NCBI GenBank assembly: GCA_902769055.1
Contig: CACXNL010000004.1
Coordinates: forward strand, 76,120 to 140,119
Source of the DNA: an uncultured Pseudomonadota bacterium
GTDB lineage: Bacteria > Pseudomonadota > Alphaproteobacteria > RUG11792
Length of the DNA stretch: 64,000 nucleotides
Reading direction: 5' to 3'
Part shown: positions 11,347 to 19,907 of the stretch, one piece after another
How positions within the stretch are numbered: the stretch's first letter is position 1
Layout: each line of letters opens with the position of its first letter
Made by a program: the position numbers and the translations under genes
Notes under the pieces: model-generated
Told to the model about the DNA's origin: nothing
What the model saw: the letters and a program-made list of their open reading frames with translations, nothing else
The model's database searches: none

Positions 11347-13104
11347 TCACTCTTTAAACGTTCGCGTAAACTGCTCATTTTGGTCGGCTACTTCGACTAT
11401 TTTTATAAATGCTTTCTCCAACGTTGGATTTTCTTCATCTTTGCATATCTCCTTCAAATCGTCCGGCGAACCCATAGCTCGTATCTTGCCACGGTAAACC
11501 AGCGCTATTTCGTCGCAATTCTCCGCCTCGTCCATAAAATGAGTAGTGACAACAACACTCATACCTCGCGAAACCATAGCGTTTATGTGCATCCAAAACT
11601 CCTTGCGAGTTATCGGGTCGACGCCGGAGGTCGGTTCATCTAAAAATAATACCGGCGGTTTGTGCATAATAGCGCAAGCCAATGCCAATCTTTGCTTAAA
11701 TCCAAGGGATAAAACGCCGGCATTAACGTTTTGTATTTGCTCAAAATGGAAAATTTCGACCATACTTTCAACAGCATTTTGTCGCACCTTTCCGCTCAAC
11801 CTGTAAGCACCCGAAAAGAAATCCAGGTTTTGCCGCACAGAAAGCATCGAATACAGCGAAAATTTTTGCGCCATATATCCGATATTCATTTTTGCATCGC
11901 TTCCCATATCGGCTATATCTATTCCGGCAATTTTTGCGGTACCCGAGTTTTGCCGTAACAGACCGCAAAGCATCCTGAAAATGGTTGATTTTCCAGAGCC
12001 ATTGGGTCCTAGCAGTCCGAAAATACGTCCGGGCCGCACCTCAAAAGAAACGTCGTCAACAGCAACAAAATCGCCAAATCGCTTAGTTAAATGAATTGCT
12101 TCTACAACACTTTTACTTTTGTTTGGGTACGTGACATTTTGTATATATTGAAAGACTGGCGATTCTTTTTCTGTCATTCCTCCCAATATGTCGATACAGG
12201 CGTCTTCGAAAATGGGCGTTACACTTTGTGGCATCGTCGTATTACTAAGCTCAGACTGTATATCTTTAATATTCCATCCATTTGTTAAAATCTTGATGTT
12301 CTTTCCAGCAATTACAGAATCTATAACACCATCTATTTTCAGTAACTTCGAGGCAAATTCACGTTTACCTTCCGTTACGTCAGAAAACACGAAAACCCGC
12401 CCCGTGACGTTTTTGATGGCTTCCTTCGGGTTTCCTTGAAATATCACCTTCCCTTCGTTCAGCAAAATAACGTGGTCGAGATTTTCTGCCTCATCCAAAT
12501 ACGCCGTGCTCCAAAGGACGGTCGTATCCTTGTCCAGCATCGAATTTACCATATCGATTAAATCGCGCCTCGAAATTGGGTCAACGCCGACCGACGGCTC
12601 ATCCAAAATCAAAATTCGCGGTTTTTTCAAAAGAGCACATGCCAAGCCCAACTTTTGCTTCATCCCGCCTGACAAATTACCAGCCAGCCGGTTCGTGAAA
12701 TTCGCCAACTTCGTCATTTGCAAGACATTCTCAAATGCCTGATTTTTCTGCGCTCCCTCAAGTCGCTGCAGTTGCGCGTACAGTTCCAGATTTTCCATAA
12801 CCGTCAAATCTTCGTATAACCCAAATTTCTGTGGCATATACGAAGTCATTTTCTGTAATTCATGAATAGACAAAAAATCGCTATTCCTGCGTGTATATAT
12901 ATCGAGAGGCTTGTCTCCAATTATTACTTCACCAGAATTTGGCGTCAAAATTCCTGCCAACACTCTCAGTAACGTCGTTTTACCTGCACCGTCGGGTCCT
13001 ATAAAACCAGTTATCTTATTGCTTTCAATTTGACACGACACGTCGTCAAGAGCCGTTATACCCCCATTATTAAATCGTTTCGTCAGATGTTTTATTTCAA
13101 TCAT
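11347..13104 (-). CDS. ABC exporter ATPase with two fused nucleotide-binding domains (YbhF-like)
   Basis: Energises the exporter with the adjacent permease. Two ATP-binding domains lie in tandem. The first has Walker A GPDGAGKTTLL, signature LSGGMKQKLG and Walker B ILILDEPSVGVDP. The second has Walker A GPNGSGKSTIF, a degenerate signature LSLGFKQRLA and VLFLDEPTSGVDP. 585 residues. It is separated by 3-6 bases from its neighbours, so a single transcript is likely. The altered second signature may make the two sites unequal. Confidence 0.9.
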   Translation of the reverse strand: MIEIKHLTKRFNNGGITALDDVSCQIESNKITGFIGPDGAGKTTLLRVLAGILTPNSGEVIIGDKPLDIYTRRNSDFLSIHELQKMTSYMPQKFGLYEDLTVMENLELYAQLQRLEGAQKNQAFENVLQMTKLANFTNRLAGNLSGGMKQKLGLACALLKKPRILILDEPSVGVDPISRRDLIDMVNSMLDKDTTVLWSTAYLDEAENLDHVILLNEGKVIFQGNPKEAIKNVTGRVFVFSDVTEGKREFASKLLKIDGVIDSVIAGKNIKILTNGWNIKDIQSELSNTTMPQSVTPIFEDACIDILGGMTEKESPVFQYIQNVTYPNKSKSVVEAIHLTKRFGDFVAVDDVSFEVRPGRIFGLLGPNGSGKSTIFRMLCGLLRQNSGTAKIAGIDIADMGSDAKMNIGYMAQKFSLYSMLSVRQNLDFFSGAYRLSGKVRQNAVESMVEIFHFEQIQNVNAGVLSLGFKQRLALACAIMHKPPVLFLDEPTSGVDPITRKEFWMHINAMVSRGMSVVVTTHFMDEAENCDEIALVYRGKIRAMGSPDDLKEICKDEENPTLEKAFIKIVEVADQNEQFTRTFKE

Positions 13105-13110
13105 TGGAGC

Positions 13111-13926
13111 TTATTTTTCATAACTAACAGTAACCGGCATTCCCTGCTTCAGCTCAGGCGCCGGCTCGTCCAGAATAACTCGTATACGATACATCAAACT
13201 CGTTCGAAGCTCACTAGTTTCGATATTTTTCGGTGTAAATTCCGCTTCCGATGAAATAAAACCAATATGTCCCTTGAACTTCTTCTCAGGCGCCGTCTCA
13301 ATATTGACGTAAACGGTATCGCCACGTTTAATTCGCGACAATACTCGCTCATTGGCAAAAGTTTTTATACGAGTTTGCGCATTCGGCATAATCGAAAATA
13401 CGACCGCTCCAGACGAAATCATCTCGCCGGGCTCAATGTTACGCGTCAGGACAACCCCATCAACCGGCGAAAACAGATCTGCATCCTTGTAGTCGATATT
13501 CATATAGTCATACGTCGCCCGTGCCGCCTCAACCTTGGATTTCGCGACCTCATACGCGGTTTTCGATGCGTCAAACACCTTCTCCGAGACGCTCTTTTTT
13601 CGCAACAACCCGATATTTCGCTTGTGGTCTTTCTCGGCGTTTCTGTAATTGATTTCCTCCGCCTTTAGCTGCGCCTTGGCGTAATCCAACTTCGCCCTGA
13701 AAACGTCCTTATCGAGCGATGCCAACAACTTGCCTTTTTTGACATGCGCCCCCTCGTCAACCCTAACGGTATTTACTCTTCCAGCGACCCGAAACGCCAG
13801 ATTTACATCATGAATTTCAACATTTCCATTTAAAACTATCGCATCCGAGCGTGTGTACAACCTATATCCCCAAATGCAACAAACCGTTACAGCAATCGCC
13901 GCGATCAATATATATCTTTTGTTCAC
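13111..13926 (-). CDS. HlyD-family periplasmic adaptor (YbhG-like)
   Basis: Membrane-fusion protein linking the ABC exporter to the envelope. An N-terminal anchor (ILIAAIAVTVCCIWGYRLY) is followed by a lipoyl/barrel-sandwich half (VAGRVNTVRVDEGAHVKKGK), a coiled-coil hairpin (about 85-150), the second lipoyl half (SPVDGVVLTRNIEPGEMI) and a beta-barrel domain. 271 residues with a GTG start. First gene of the exporter operon. Confidence 0.88.
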   Translation of the reverse strand: MNKRYILIAAIAVTVCCIWGYRLYTRSDAIVLNGNVEIHDVNLAFRVAGRVNTVRVDEGAHVKKGKLLASLDKDVFRAKLDYAKAQLKAEEINYRNAEKDHKRNIGLLRKKSVSEKVFDASKTAYEVAKSKVEAARATYDYMNIDYKDADLFSPVDGVVLTRNIEPGEMISSGAVVFSIMPNAQTRIKTFANERVLSRIKRGDTVYVNIETAPEKKFKGHIGFISSEAEFTPKNIETSELRTSLMYRIRVILDEPAPELKQGMPVTVSYEK

Positions 13927-14031
13927 AATAGAACTACGCCGCAGTAAGACTTCCCCGCTGGAATTCTATCACAATGTGCACAAAAAGCAAAAACACACGC
14001 CTACCGTACTCTGGGGAAAGGCGACAAGGCA

Positions 14032-14068
14032 CTCTCTCGTTGCGCCACAACAAAGCGCAATGAGAGAG
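14032..14068. terminator. Inverted repeat between the exporter operon and a BspA-like gene
   Basis: CTCTCTCGTTGCGC at 14032-14045 pairs with GCGCAATGAGAGAG at 14055-14068, a 14-bp stem with one imperfect pair and a 9-base loop. It lies just downstream of the stop at 14080 of the minus-strand BspA-like gene. The T-tract is weak on either strand, so the terminator role is inferred from position. Confidence 0.45.
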
Positions 14069-14079
14069 CTTTTAAGGAC

Positions 14080-15264
14080 TTACTTTCTATTCAGCTTTTT
14101 CTTGAACCATCCCTTAATGCCAGATGCCCAAGACGTAACTTCATTCTTTGCTTTAACAAAGAAATTCACTATCGGTGTATACCAACGCCTCTCCGCCTTT
14201 ATTGCTATTTTCTGGTATTCAATCTTCTGAGTATCCGTTATGTTATTAGTTTGCTTTTCAGAGGATTCCTTGTTTATCTCATCAATCCCCTCTTCCTTAG
14301 GCGCTGTACCGGCGATTTCTTTATGAAGATTGTTGTTGCCGGGTTCGTTGATCATTGTCGGCAACTCAACCTTTTGGGGTCCTGTTTCTATTTTGTTCTC
14401 GAGATTTATATCCCCATCCTTTTTGCGCAAGTCATCATCGTATTTGTCTTCATCATCGGAAGTATCAATATTGACCCCAGTGATGCCTAATTGTCTTACC
14501 AGCCTCTTCGCCGCTCGATACTCCCCTATCTGTTTTATTTCTTGTGGATCCAACAGGGGCTCTTGCCCGCTCTTTTGTTTCACACTATCCTCTTCTGTGA
14601 TTAACTTTTGTTTGTAATCGTTATCAAACATACGTAGTATCAGGCTTGCGTACAGCTCCTCTTCATTCTCTAAAAACAGATCAACCTTCTCCAAGGATTC
14701 GCAGCCCCTAAATATTTCCGTTAAGTCGTCCGCTTTTGCCCGACTTTCTTTGAAAACCCTCAAGTCTATCTCAGAAACACGATAGCAACCGCAAAACATA
14801 CGCTCCATAGAACTTACTTCGCTTACATTTACATTGCCGAATTCAACACTGTTTATCGACGACGATCCTTCAAACAAACTTGTACATCTTCCTGGTAAGT
14901 ATATGGAAGCGGTGTCATGAGTGCCAATAACTATGTTCAATATGAGTTTTTCAAAAGCAATGTCACCAAATACCCCTTCCGCTATGGCGAACTGGTGATC
15001 GCCCTTCGCCTCAACAACCAAGGTCAATTCAGTTTGTTCTTCCGGATTCTCAAACTCAATTTTCTTCAACGTCATCCTACCATCGATCTCTTCCCAGTCA
15101 ACCTTCATAAAGGAAGGCAGGACACCCCTATCTTCGATAGCGTCACAAACATTCACTCTCAACTTCTGAGTTGCTTCAGCACTATGCGCTACCTGTACAC
15201 TACTCACCGCCGAAAACATCACAACGCCGGCAAGCAAAAGAGCTCTACTTTCATTCATTTGCAT
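14080..15264 (-). CDS. Secreted BspA-like (DUF285) surface protein with C-terminal tail
   Basis: Signal peptide (about 25 residues, ending AHSA) then a BspA/DUF285 leucine-rich region with SMERMFCGCYRVSEIDLRVF and EIFRGCESLEKVDL units. A Lys/Glu/Asn-rich linker (about 220-355) follows, then a C-terminal basic segment beginning RRWYTPIVNFF and ending KKKLNRK. BspA-type repeats are known from surface adhesins of host-associated bacteria and protists. I start it at the ATG at 15264, behind AGAAGAG; a GTG lies three codons upstream. The C-terminal block WYTxIVxF recurs in the next gene, so it may be a sorting or anchoring tail. Exact function unknown. Confidence 0.75.
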   Translation of the reverse strand: MQMNESRALLLAGVVMFSAVSSVQVAHSAEATQKLRVNVCDAIEDRGVLPSFMKVDWEEIDGRMTLKKIEFENPEEQTELTLVVEAKGDHQFAIAEGVFGDIAFEKLILNIVIGTHDTASIYLPGRCTSLFEGSSSINSVEFGNVNVSEVSSMERMFCGCYRVSEIDLRVFKESRAKADDLTEIFRGCESLEKVDLFLENEEELYASLILRMFDNDYKQKLITEEDSVKQKSGQEPLLDPQEIKQIGEYRAAKRLVRQLGITGVNIDTSDDEDKYDDDLRKKDGDINLENKIETGPQKVELPTMINEPGNNNLHKEIAGTAPKEEGIDEINKESSEKQTNNITDTQKIEYQKIAIKAERRWYTPIVNFFVKAKNEVTSWASGIKGWFKKKLNRK

Positions 15265-15273
15265 TTTTAACAC

Positions 15274-15613
15274 TCTTCTGAGACAATTCTCCCCCCCGCG
15301 ACCTTTGTCAACACTTTTTTAACATTTTTTTCAAAAATTCTCGTAATAAGTAAAATTTGAGTCAACTTTAGTTAAACATTTGCTTAAATTTGTGTATCTT
15401 ACGACAATGCCGGTAGAGCCTTTTGTGCAGACATTAACCAGAGCTTGTTTTGTAAAACGCCAGCATTCTTTACGCTGCTCATTTATCGGCTTGGATACAT
15501 CACAAAGCCTTGTTTATGTTCATCTCCGACAACAATCTTAGCGAGCACGCAAATTGCAACGCTTTTTCCCAGAATTCATTCCTTTAGAGATCCCGTCAAA
15601 ACGCATTTGAAAC
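15274..15613. other. Intergenic region between two BspA-like genes
   Basis: About 340 bases with no convincing gene. It must hold the promoter of the 15264 gene (minus strand). A run of seven C (15291-15297) lies about 27 bases from that start. A plus-strand open frame at 15445-15675 has no recognisable product or start signal and I do not call it. Confidence 0.5.
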
Positions 15614-15659
15614 AAGGTGCTGCGAGTGGATCATCTCTGTTCCACTCGTTACTTACCTT
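15614..15659 (-). terminator. Hairpin downstream of second BspA-like gene
   Basis: CGAGTGGA (15623-15630) pairs perfectly with TCCACTCG (15641-15648), and the flanks AAGGT (15614-15618) and ACCTT (15655-15659) extend the stem. It begins 5 bases after the stop at 15664 on the minus strand and is followed there by TTGTTT. Likely a factor-independent terminator. Confidence 0.55.
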
Positions 15660-15663
15660 AGCG

Positions 15664-17232
15664 TCAGAGCCATGACAAAACTGTGTACCTTACCCAGCCA
15701 CAAAACCTAACTATATAAGTATACCAATGTTTCTTTGGCTTTACGGTGTTCTCTTCAATTGTCGGCGCATTTACTTCTTCTTTCTTGTCCTTAGTTATTA
15801 CTATCTGTGTTGGCGCAGTCGAAATCTCAGAATCTTTTTTAAATGCACTGCTCGAAATTGGTGTTTCTAATCTGTTAAATGGTTTTTCATACTTTTCGTC
15901 AACTGTAACTTGCTCGTTTCCTTTATGAGAAACTTCACTCGACTTCTGTGTTTCTTGGATCGTCAAATCTCCCTCTTGCTCCAACGTTATTTTGTTATCA
16001 AGTTCTTTATCCTCGCTTTGCGCCTGTCCAACAGTCTTTAGGTGGTAAGCATTTTGCACACTACTACGTCGTTCGTTCAAAAGAACTTCCTCTTTGATCT
16101 CGCTCTTTGCTACCGGTTGCATTGCTGGAACTTGGGAACAAAAACTCGTACCCTGCCTGCGCATCGTAACGCATCTCACAGTAGGTTTCTTGATTAAAGA
16201 AAAAACGTCACGGCATATCCCGACTTCGATAGCCCTGTCCATTCCACTAGAGGGCAAACTCCGTACTACACGGACTTTGCTTTTTGTAATCATGCAAGCC
16301 TGCTTCCCTGGCGCCGGCAATTTCATCGGCGCCTTCAACAAATCTTTCGTAATTGCACCACTAGGCATAATAGGTTTTTTGTACAACTCCAGCACAACCG
16401 GTCTTCGTGGATTGACTACGTCGGGCACCTTAATTTCCTCACTTTTTTCCTCTCCCAAAAAGAGTAGCGGTCTTCCTTCCGGCACCTGAGGCATTTCCTC
16501 TGCCAAGCTGGGATCTGTGATTATCTTGATATTTGATAAATCAAAAGTCAGCCATTGCAAAGGATCACCCCCCGCCCAAACATCTTCATCGTTGGCATTG
16601 TTAAACATGTCGAACAAAACATCAAGCTCTTTTTGCTCACCGGTAAAGGAAGAGATATTTAGCCATTTTAAGTTATCACAACCACAAAACAACCTCCTCA
16701 TATTACCGCAGGATACACGCTCTGTATTAAGAGACCGCAAATCTATGGCAAAAATGTTACTGCATCCGCGAAACATGGAGCACATATTCTCCACACGTGA
16801 AGCATCCACGTCTCCGAAATCGACACTCATTATAGATAGCGAATCGCGAAACATTCCGGAACAATTTTTCGGAAAACTGATTTTATTTCCATCTTTCTCG
16901 TTAAAGATCAGAGACAATCTCAGCGTGGCGGATGTAATCGCTTTAAACGCTTTTGGTGCTATCGCGACTCTTTTTCCGTCAATCTCCCCTGGAATAGCAA
17001 GCGTTAAATCGACTATCTCGTCGGGATTTTTAGTTACACTTAACTTTTCCAAAGTTAGCTCACCACTAGCCAAACTTTGCCACTTGAATTCCAAAAAATC
17101 GGACGCCTGTTTGTTTTGAAAAACCTTCCCCGCATCCAACGTTAACTTCCGGACTACGCTACCCGAACCACTAGCCACCGTCATTATACACGGCATCGAC
17201 AACAACACTGCATACGCCAAATAACGTTTCAT
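15664..17232 (-). CDS. Secreted BspA-like (DUF285) surface protein with C-terminal tail
   Basis: Paralogue of the downstream gene at 14080. Signal peptide MKRYLAYAVLLSMPCIMTVA, then the DUF285 leucine-rich region (DSLSIMSVDFGDVDASRVEN, MCSMFRGCSNIFAIDLRSLN). A long low-complexity region follows, rich in Lys, Glu and Thr, ending with KKHWYTYIVRFCGW, which resembles the tail of its neighbour. About 522 residues from the ATG at 17232; a start seven codons earlier would spoil the signal peptide. Function unknown; a surface or host-contact protein is inferred from the family. Confidence 0.75.
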   Translation of the reverse strand: MKRYLAYAVLLSMPCIMTVASGSGSVVRKLTLDAGKVFQNKQASDFLEFKWQSLASGELTLEKLSVTKNPDEIVDLTLAIPGEIDGKRVAIAPKAFKAITSATLRLSLIFNEKDGNKISFPKNCSGMFRDSLSIMSVDFGDVDASRVENMCSMFRGCSNIFAIDLRSLNTERVSCGNMRRLFCGCDNLKWLNISSFTGEQKELDVLFDMFNNANDEDVWAGGDPLQWLTFDLSNIKIITDPSLAEEMPQVPEGRPLLFLGEEKSEEIKVPDVVNPRRPVVLELYKKPIMPSGAITKDLLKAPMKLPAPGKQACMITKSKVRVVRSLPSSGMDRAIEVGICRDVFSLIKKPTVRCVTMRRQGTSFCSQVPAMQPVAKSEIKEEVLLNERRSSVQNAYHLKTVGQAQSEDKELDNKITLEQEGDLTIQETQKSSEVSHKGNEQVTVDEKYEKPFNRLETPISSSAFKKDSEISTAPTQIVITKDKKEEVNAPTIEENTVKPKKHWYTYIVRFCGWVRYTVLSWL

Positions 17233-17410
17233 TTTTCTACGCCCTATACACAAAGCCCGCTCGGTATTCTAGCACAATTTAATTTTTAGCTCAATCCATC
17301 TGTTTTAGAAGCATTCAAAAAAATAAATTTCCTAAACAAAAACTCACCAAAAAGCATTTTCCCATAAATTTGCCAATCACCCTATTTTTACATTCCCGAT
17401 TCGCGCGTCT

Positions 17411-17818
17411 TTAAACAAGGCTCTTTGTAAGCAAAGTAGAGACAAGTATCGCAGGAATAAATGGAAATTTTCGGCTCTTCAGTATGAGCGATGTTACAAT
17501 CCCAAAAACGCCACATAAGGTGATAAAATATGGAACTTGGGCATCACTTAGCAAAAATGAAACAGCAGAAACTACAATATAGTCCGCCACACCGAAAACA
17601 GAATGTCCCTTGAACACGTAATACGCCAAACCAATAAGCAAAAATATAAAAACCGGAATGACAGTGTAGTTTTTGTGAAAAATTCCGCTCATAGCGCAGA
17701 AAGTGAAGAAACCCAACAGTAAAAGAAATGAAACGCTTTGCGATTTTAAATCCTGAATAGCCAGCATTGCTCCAAAAGCACAAATGGAAACATAGAGCAA
17801 CACATCCCAAATCAACAA
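17411..17818 (-). CDS. Small A24-family prepilin peptidase-like protein (TadV/CpaA-like)
   Basis: Integral membrane protein of 135 residues with about five hydrophobic segments. The two aspartates of the type IV prepilin peptidase active site are recognisable: Asp23 in MLAIQDLKSQSVS and Asp79 in FGVADYIVVSA. There is no N-methylation domain, as in TadV/CpaA-type enzymes. It starts at a TTG. No pilin genes are adjacent, but a GspE/PilB-like ATPase lies at 42.3-43.7 kb and could belong to the same machine. Confidence 0.7.
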   Translation of the reverse strand: MLIWDVLLYVSICAFGAMLAIQDLKSQSVSFLLLLGFFTFCAMSGIFHKNYTVIPVFIFLLIGLAYYVFKGHSVFGVADYIVVSAVSFLLSDAQVPYFITLCGVFGIVTSLILKSRKFPFIPAILVSTLLTKSLV

Positions 17819-18008
17819 CTTATCACTAAGATCTGTACAGTGCTGTTTCGATTTTACATATTAGTTTTCAAGAGCTGTCAAGGTATAAATTATTTGCTAC
17901 TAACAAGTAAACAATTGGTATTTGACGGAATTTTAATAAGCCACTTCAAATCAAAAAAATGACAACAGCAGCATAACGGAGTTAAGTTGCCATGGGACTT
18001 TTTAATTT
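17819..18008. other. Intergenic stretch upstream of the first metalloprotease cassette
   Basis: AT-rich and no gene seen. Near its end AAGTTGCCATGGGACTT followed by TTTAATTTTT (17984-18010) resembles the terminators that end other cassettes, but the hairpin is decayed. This suggests that a further upstream cassette was lost or that only the boundary was copied. Confidence 0.45.
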
Positions 18009-18135
18009 TTGACATTTCGCCAGAGCATATCATAACCTGAGACTACGGGAGGGGAAAATCTTGAAATTTATATAAAAGCACTTATTTAAAGTGCGAGTTT
18101 CCTCTCGGGTATTTATAAATCTAAATTTTTTTTAA
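18009..18135 (+). promoter_or_regulatory. Cassette promoter and structured RNA leader, copy 1
   Basis: Promoter: TTGACA at 18009-18014, a 16-base spacer and CATAAC at 18031-18036. The leader then folds as CGGGAGG (18046-18052) with CCTCTCG (18101-18107), including one G-U pair, closing an inner perfect hairpin GCACTT (18078-18083) with AAGTGC (18089-18094). The same layout precedes the other three cassettes. GGAAGAGAAG follows as ribosome binding site. Confidence 0.75.
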
Positions 18136-18147
18136 ATGGAAGAGAAG

Positions 18148-19056
18148 ATGAAATTACGATTTAATAATCAAAAGTTCATAGAGCAAGCAAAAGCTATCTA
18201 TGGAAGTGATGTGATTGATGAGTGTCAGAAACTCAGTTCGAAGGAACTTTTGCACAAATTTATCAGGTATGCTGATTGTGCATACCCGGTTGTTGCGTAC
18301 AAATGTCCTGAAATAGGACGCGCTTTAAATGATATATGCGAAAATGAAATCGGAAATATTACACTTAACCTACTTTACAAGTGTATAAGTTCGGACTTTA
18401 GACAACTCAAAATATGGAACAATGAGAATACGTTTGAGAATAGAGATCTTGCTATTTTCGTAACGAGAATTGAAGAAAAAGAAGACAAATTGAAAAAAGA
18501 CAACAATTTTGATCCCCAAAATTTTACAATCTACTTAGCCCCATCCCATGTTCCTGATATAAGGTTATCTCGGTACGATGGTAAAAATGTGAGTTATGAC
18601 TGTCCTGAAACATTAGATACGGCTTTGTTTCACGAGTTGCTTCATGTTTTTCACAAATTGGTAGGACGAAATCAATCTGGAGGGACAAGTGCCCTTGATT
18701 ACTTTTATGGCGATAGCGAAATAAAGCAAATATGGGGAAAATTCGGAAGAACATTGACTGATAAGGAATTATCAGATATTACCGGGTGGTACTACGACAA
18801 AGAACAACAAAAAGTACGATTTGATCCGATTAACTGTAATATGTATGAAATATGCAAATGGAGCAAAACATTAACTTCACGCAAAGATTTTCGTCAAAGA
18901 ATTGCGCATAAAGACCAAGATGATTTACAGCGTTTCTGTCAAGAGAAAAATATCGGTTTGAACGATGTTTTGTACAAAATTAACGAGATTATCCTGAATT
19001 TAGACGAATGGCTGCTCGATGTCCCAGAGAATGGATACACTGAAAGAGTGAGATAA
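18148..19056 (+). CDS. NleD-like (M91-type) zinc metalloprotease, cassette A copy 1
   Basis: Contains HELLH at residues 162-166 in ALFHELLHVFHKLVG, then a conserved acidic site (Glu207 in DKELSDITGWYY) that fits a third zinc ligand. DPINCNMYE and FRQRIAH follow, each shared with the three paralogues at 19908, 29987 and 31779. The HExxH-HxxxG then E-xxITG then NxNxY pattern resembles the NleD/M91 effector family, proteases known to act on host kinases; that link is my motif-level judgement. This copy has no clear signal peptide, unlike the others. I take the ATG at 18148; an ATG at 18136 lies inside the ribosome binding site position used by the paralogues. Confidence 0.7.
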   Translation: MKLRFNNQKFIEQAKAIYGSDVIDECQKLSSKELLHKFIRYADCAYPVVAYKCPEIGRALNDICENEIGNITLNLLYKCISSDFRQLKIWNNENTFENRDLAIFVTRIEEKEDKLKKDNNFDPQNFTIYLAPSHVPDIRLSRYDGKNVSYDCPETLDTALFHELLHVFHKLVGRNQSGGTSALDYFYGDSEIKQIWGKFGRTLTDKELSDITGWYYDKEQQKVRFDPINCNMYEICKWSKTLTSRKDFRQRIAHKDQDDLQRFCQEKNIGLNDVLYKINEIILNLDEWLLDVPENGYTERVR

Positions 19057-19071
19057 GTCTTGGAGAAGGAT

Positions 19072-19704
19072 ATGAGAAAGTTAGCGTTAGCCGCAGTAAC
19101 GGTTGTGGCATTGAGCCATGAGACAGAAGCAATGGAAAGTAAACCGTCAATCACTGAATTAAAAATTGTGAAAGAAACGTCACTTAAGATAACAGATGAG
19201 CTAACTCTCCGACACCCGGAAGAACGATATTTGAATAGGTGCCAAAATGATAAAGTTTTTTTCTACGAAGAGTACGGCAAGAAGCATAACGTGGACGTAA
19301 AAACCTTACGTGGTGAAAATTTTCAACCACGCGAGTTTTGGTCTCAACCACGCACAGAAATATTGCACACACTTTTCCCTGTGATAAGAAAATATAAAAT
19401 TTTTGACATAATCTCTTTCGATCCAGCTATATTTTGTTTCCAATCAGAAAAAGATATTAAATACGATTTTCAAGACTGGTTATCGCAAGATTTTTCGGAA
19501 ATCGTTGAATTCCTTTTTGAAGAAGAGGCGTATTACGCGATAAATAAATGGATGAAAAAGCGGAGATTGAAACCTATAGACTGGGATGATTATCAAGAAT
19601 CATTACACAATTACTATGGGGCAAAGCAACCACTTAAGCCGAACAACGATCCAAATGCACGCAGATTGCCATTGTACGAATATTTTCTGCCTTATCTAGC
19701 TTAG
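19072..19704 (+). CDS. Secreted FxPRxFW partner protein, cassette A copy 1
   Basis: Second gene of the cassette, 15 bases after the protease. Signal peptide MRKLALAAVTVVALSHETEA, then a globular domain of about 190 residues with the family motif GENFQPREFW and a C-terminal LYEYFLPYL. The same motif occurs in the genes at 20792, 30872 and 32666, each also behind a metalloprotease. I do not recognise the family. A role as inhibitor, chaperone or co-effector of the protease is inferred only from the fixed pairing. Start at 19072 behind GGAGAAGG. Confidence 0.75.
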   Translation: MRKLALAAVTVVALSHETEAMESKPSITELKIVKETSLKITDELTLRHPEERYLNRCQNDKVFFYEEYGKKHNVDVKTLRGENFQPREFWSQPRTEILHTLFPVIRKYKIFDIISFDPAIFCFQSEKDIKYDFQDWLSQDFSEIVEFLFEEEAYYAINKWMKKRRLKPIDWDDYQESLHNYYGAKQPLKPNNDPNARRLPLYEYFLPYLA

Positions 19705-19729
19705 GTATACAGCAAGTATACTTTGCACA

Positions 19730-19767
19730 AAGTTCCATGAATTTTTACATTTCATGGAACTTCTTCG
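19730..19767 (+). terminator. Terminator of cassette A copy 1
   Basis: AAGTTCCATGAA (19730-19741) pairs with TTCATGGAACTT (19751-19762), a perfect 12-bp stem, followed by a T-rich stretch that runs straight into the TTGACG of the next cassette promoter. Confidence 0.75.
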
Positions 19768-19770
19768 TTG

Positions 19771-19907
19771 TTGACGTATTGCCAAAGCATGCCATAGCCT
19801 GGAATTATGGGAGGGAAAAATCTTGAAATTTATATAAAGCACTTATGTAAAGTGCGGATTTCCTTTCCTGACGTATATAATCAATCATTTTTTTATGGAG
19901 AATTAAA
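19771..19907 (+). promoter_or_regulatory. Cassette promoter and structured RNA leader, copy 2
   Basis: TTGACG at 19771-19776, a 16-base spacer and CATAGC at 19793-19798. Leader helix GGGAGG (19809-19814) with CCTTTC (19862-19867) uses two G-U pairs. The inner hairpin GCACTT (19839-19844) with AAGTGC (19850-19855) is perfect. A ribosome binding site ATGGAG precedes the ATG at 19908. Confidence 0.75.

Noticed and set aside
15445..15675. Plus-strand open frame of 76 codons
   Set aside because: No ribosome binding site, no recognisable domain, and it lies opposite a hairpin and the end of a real gene.
18031..18060. TPP riboswitch from CTGAGA in the cassette leaders
   Set aside because: Only the short CTGAGA string matches; the second TPP helix and conserved loops are absent.
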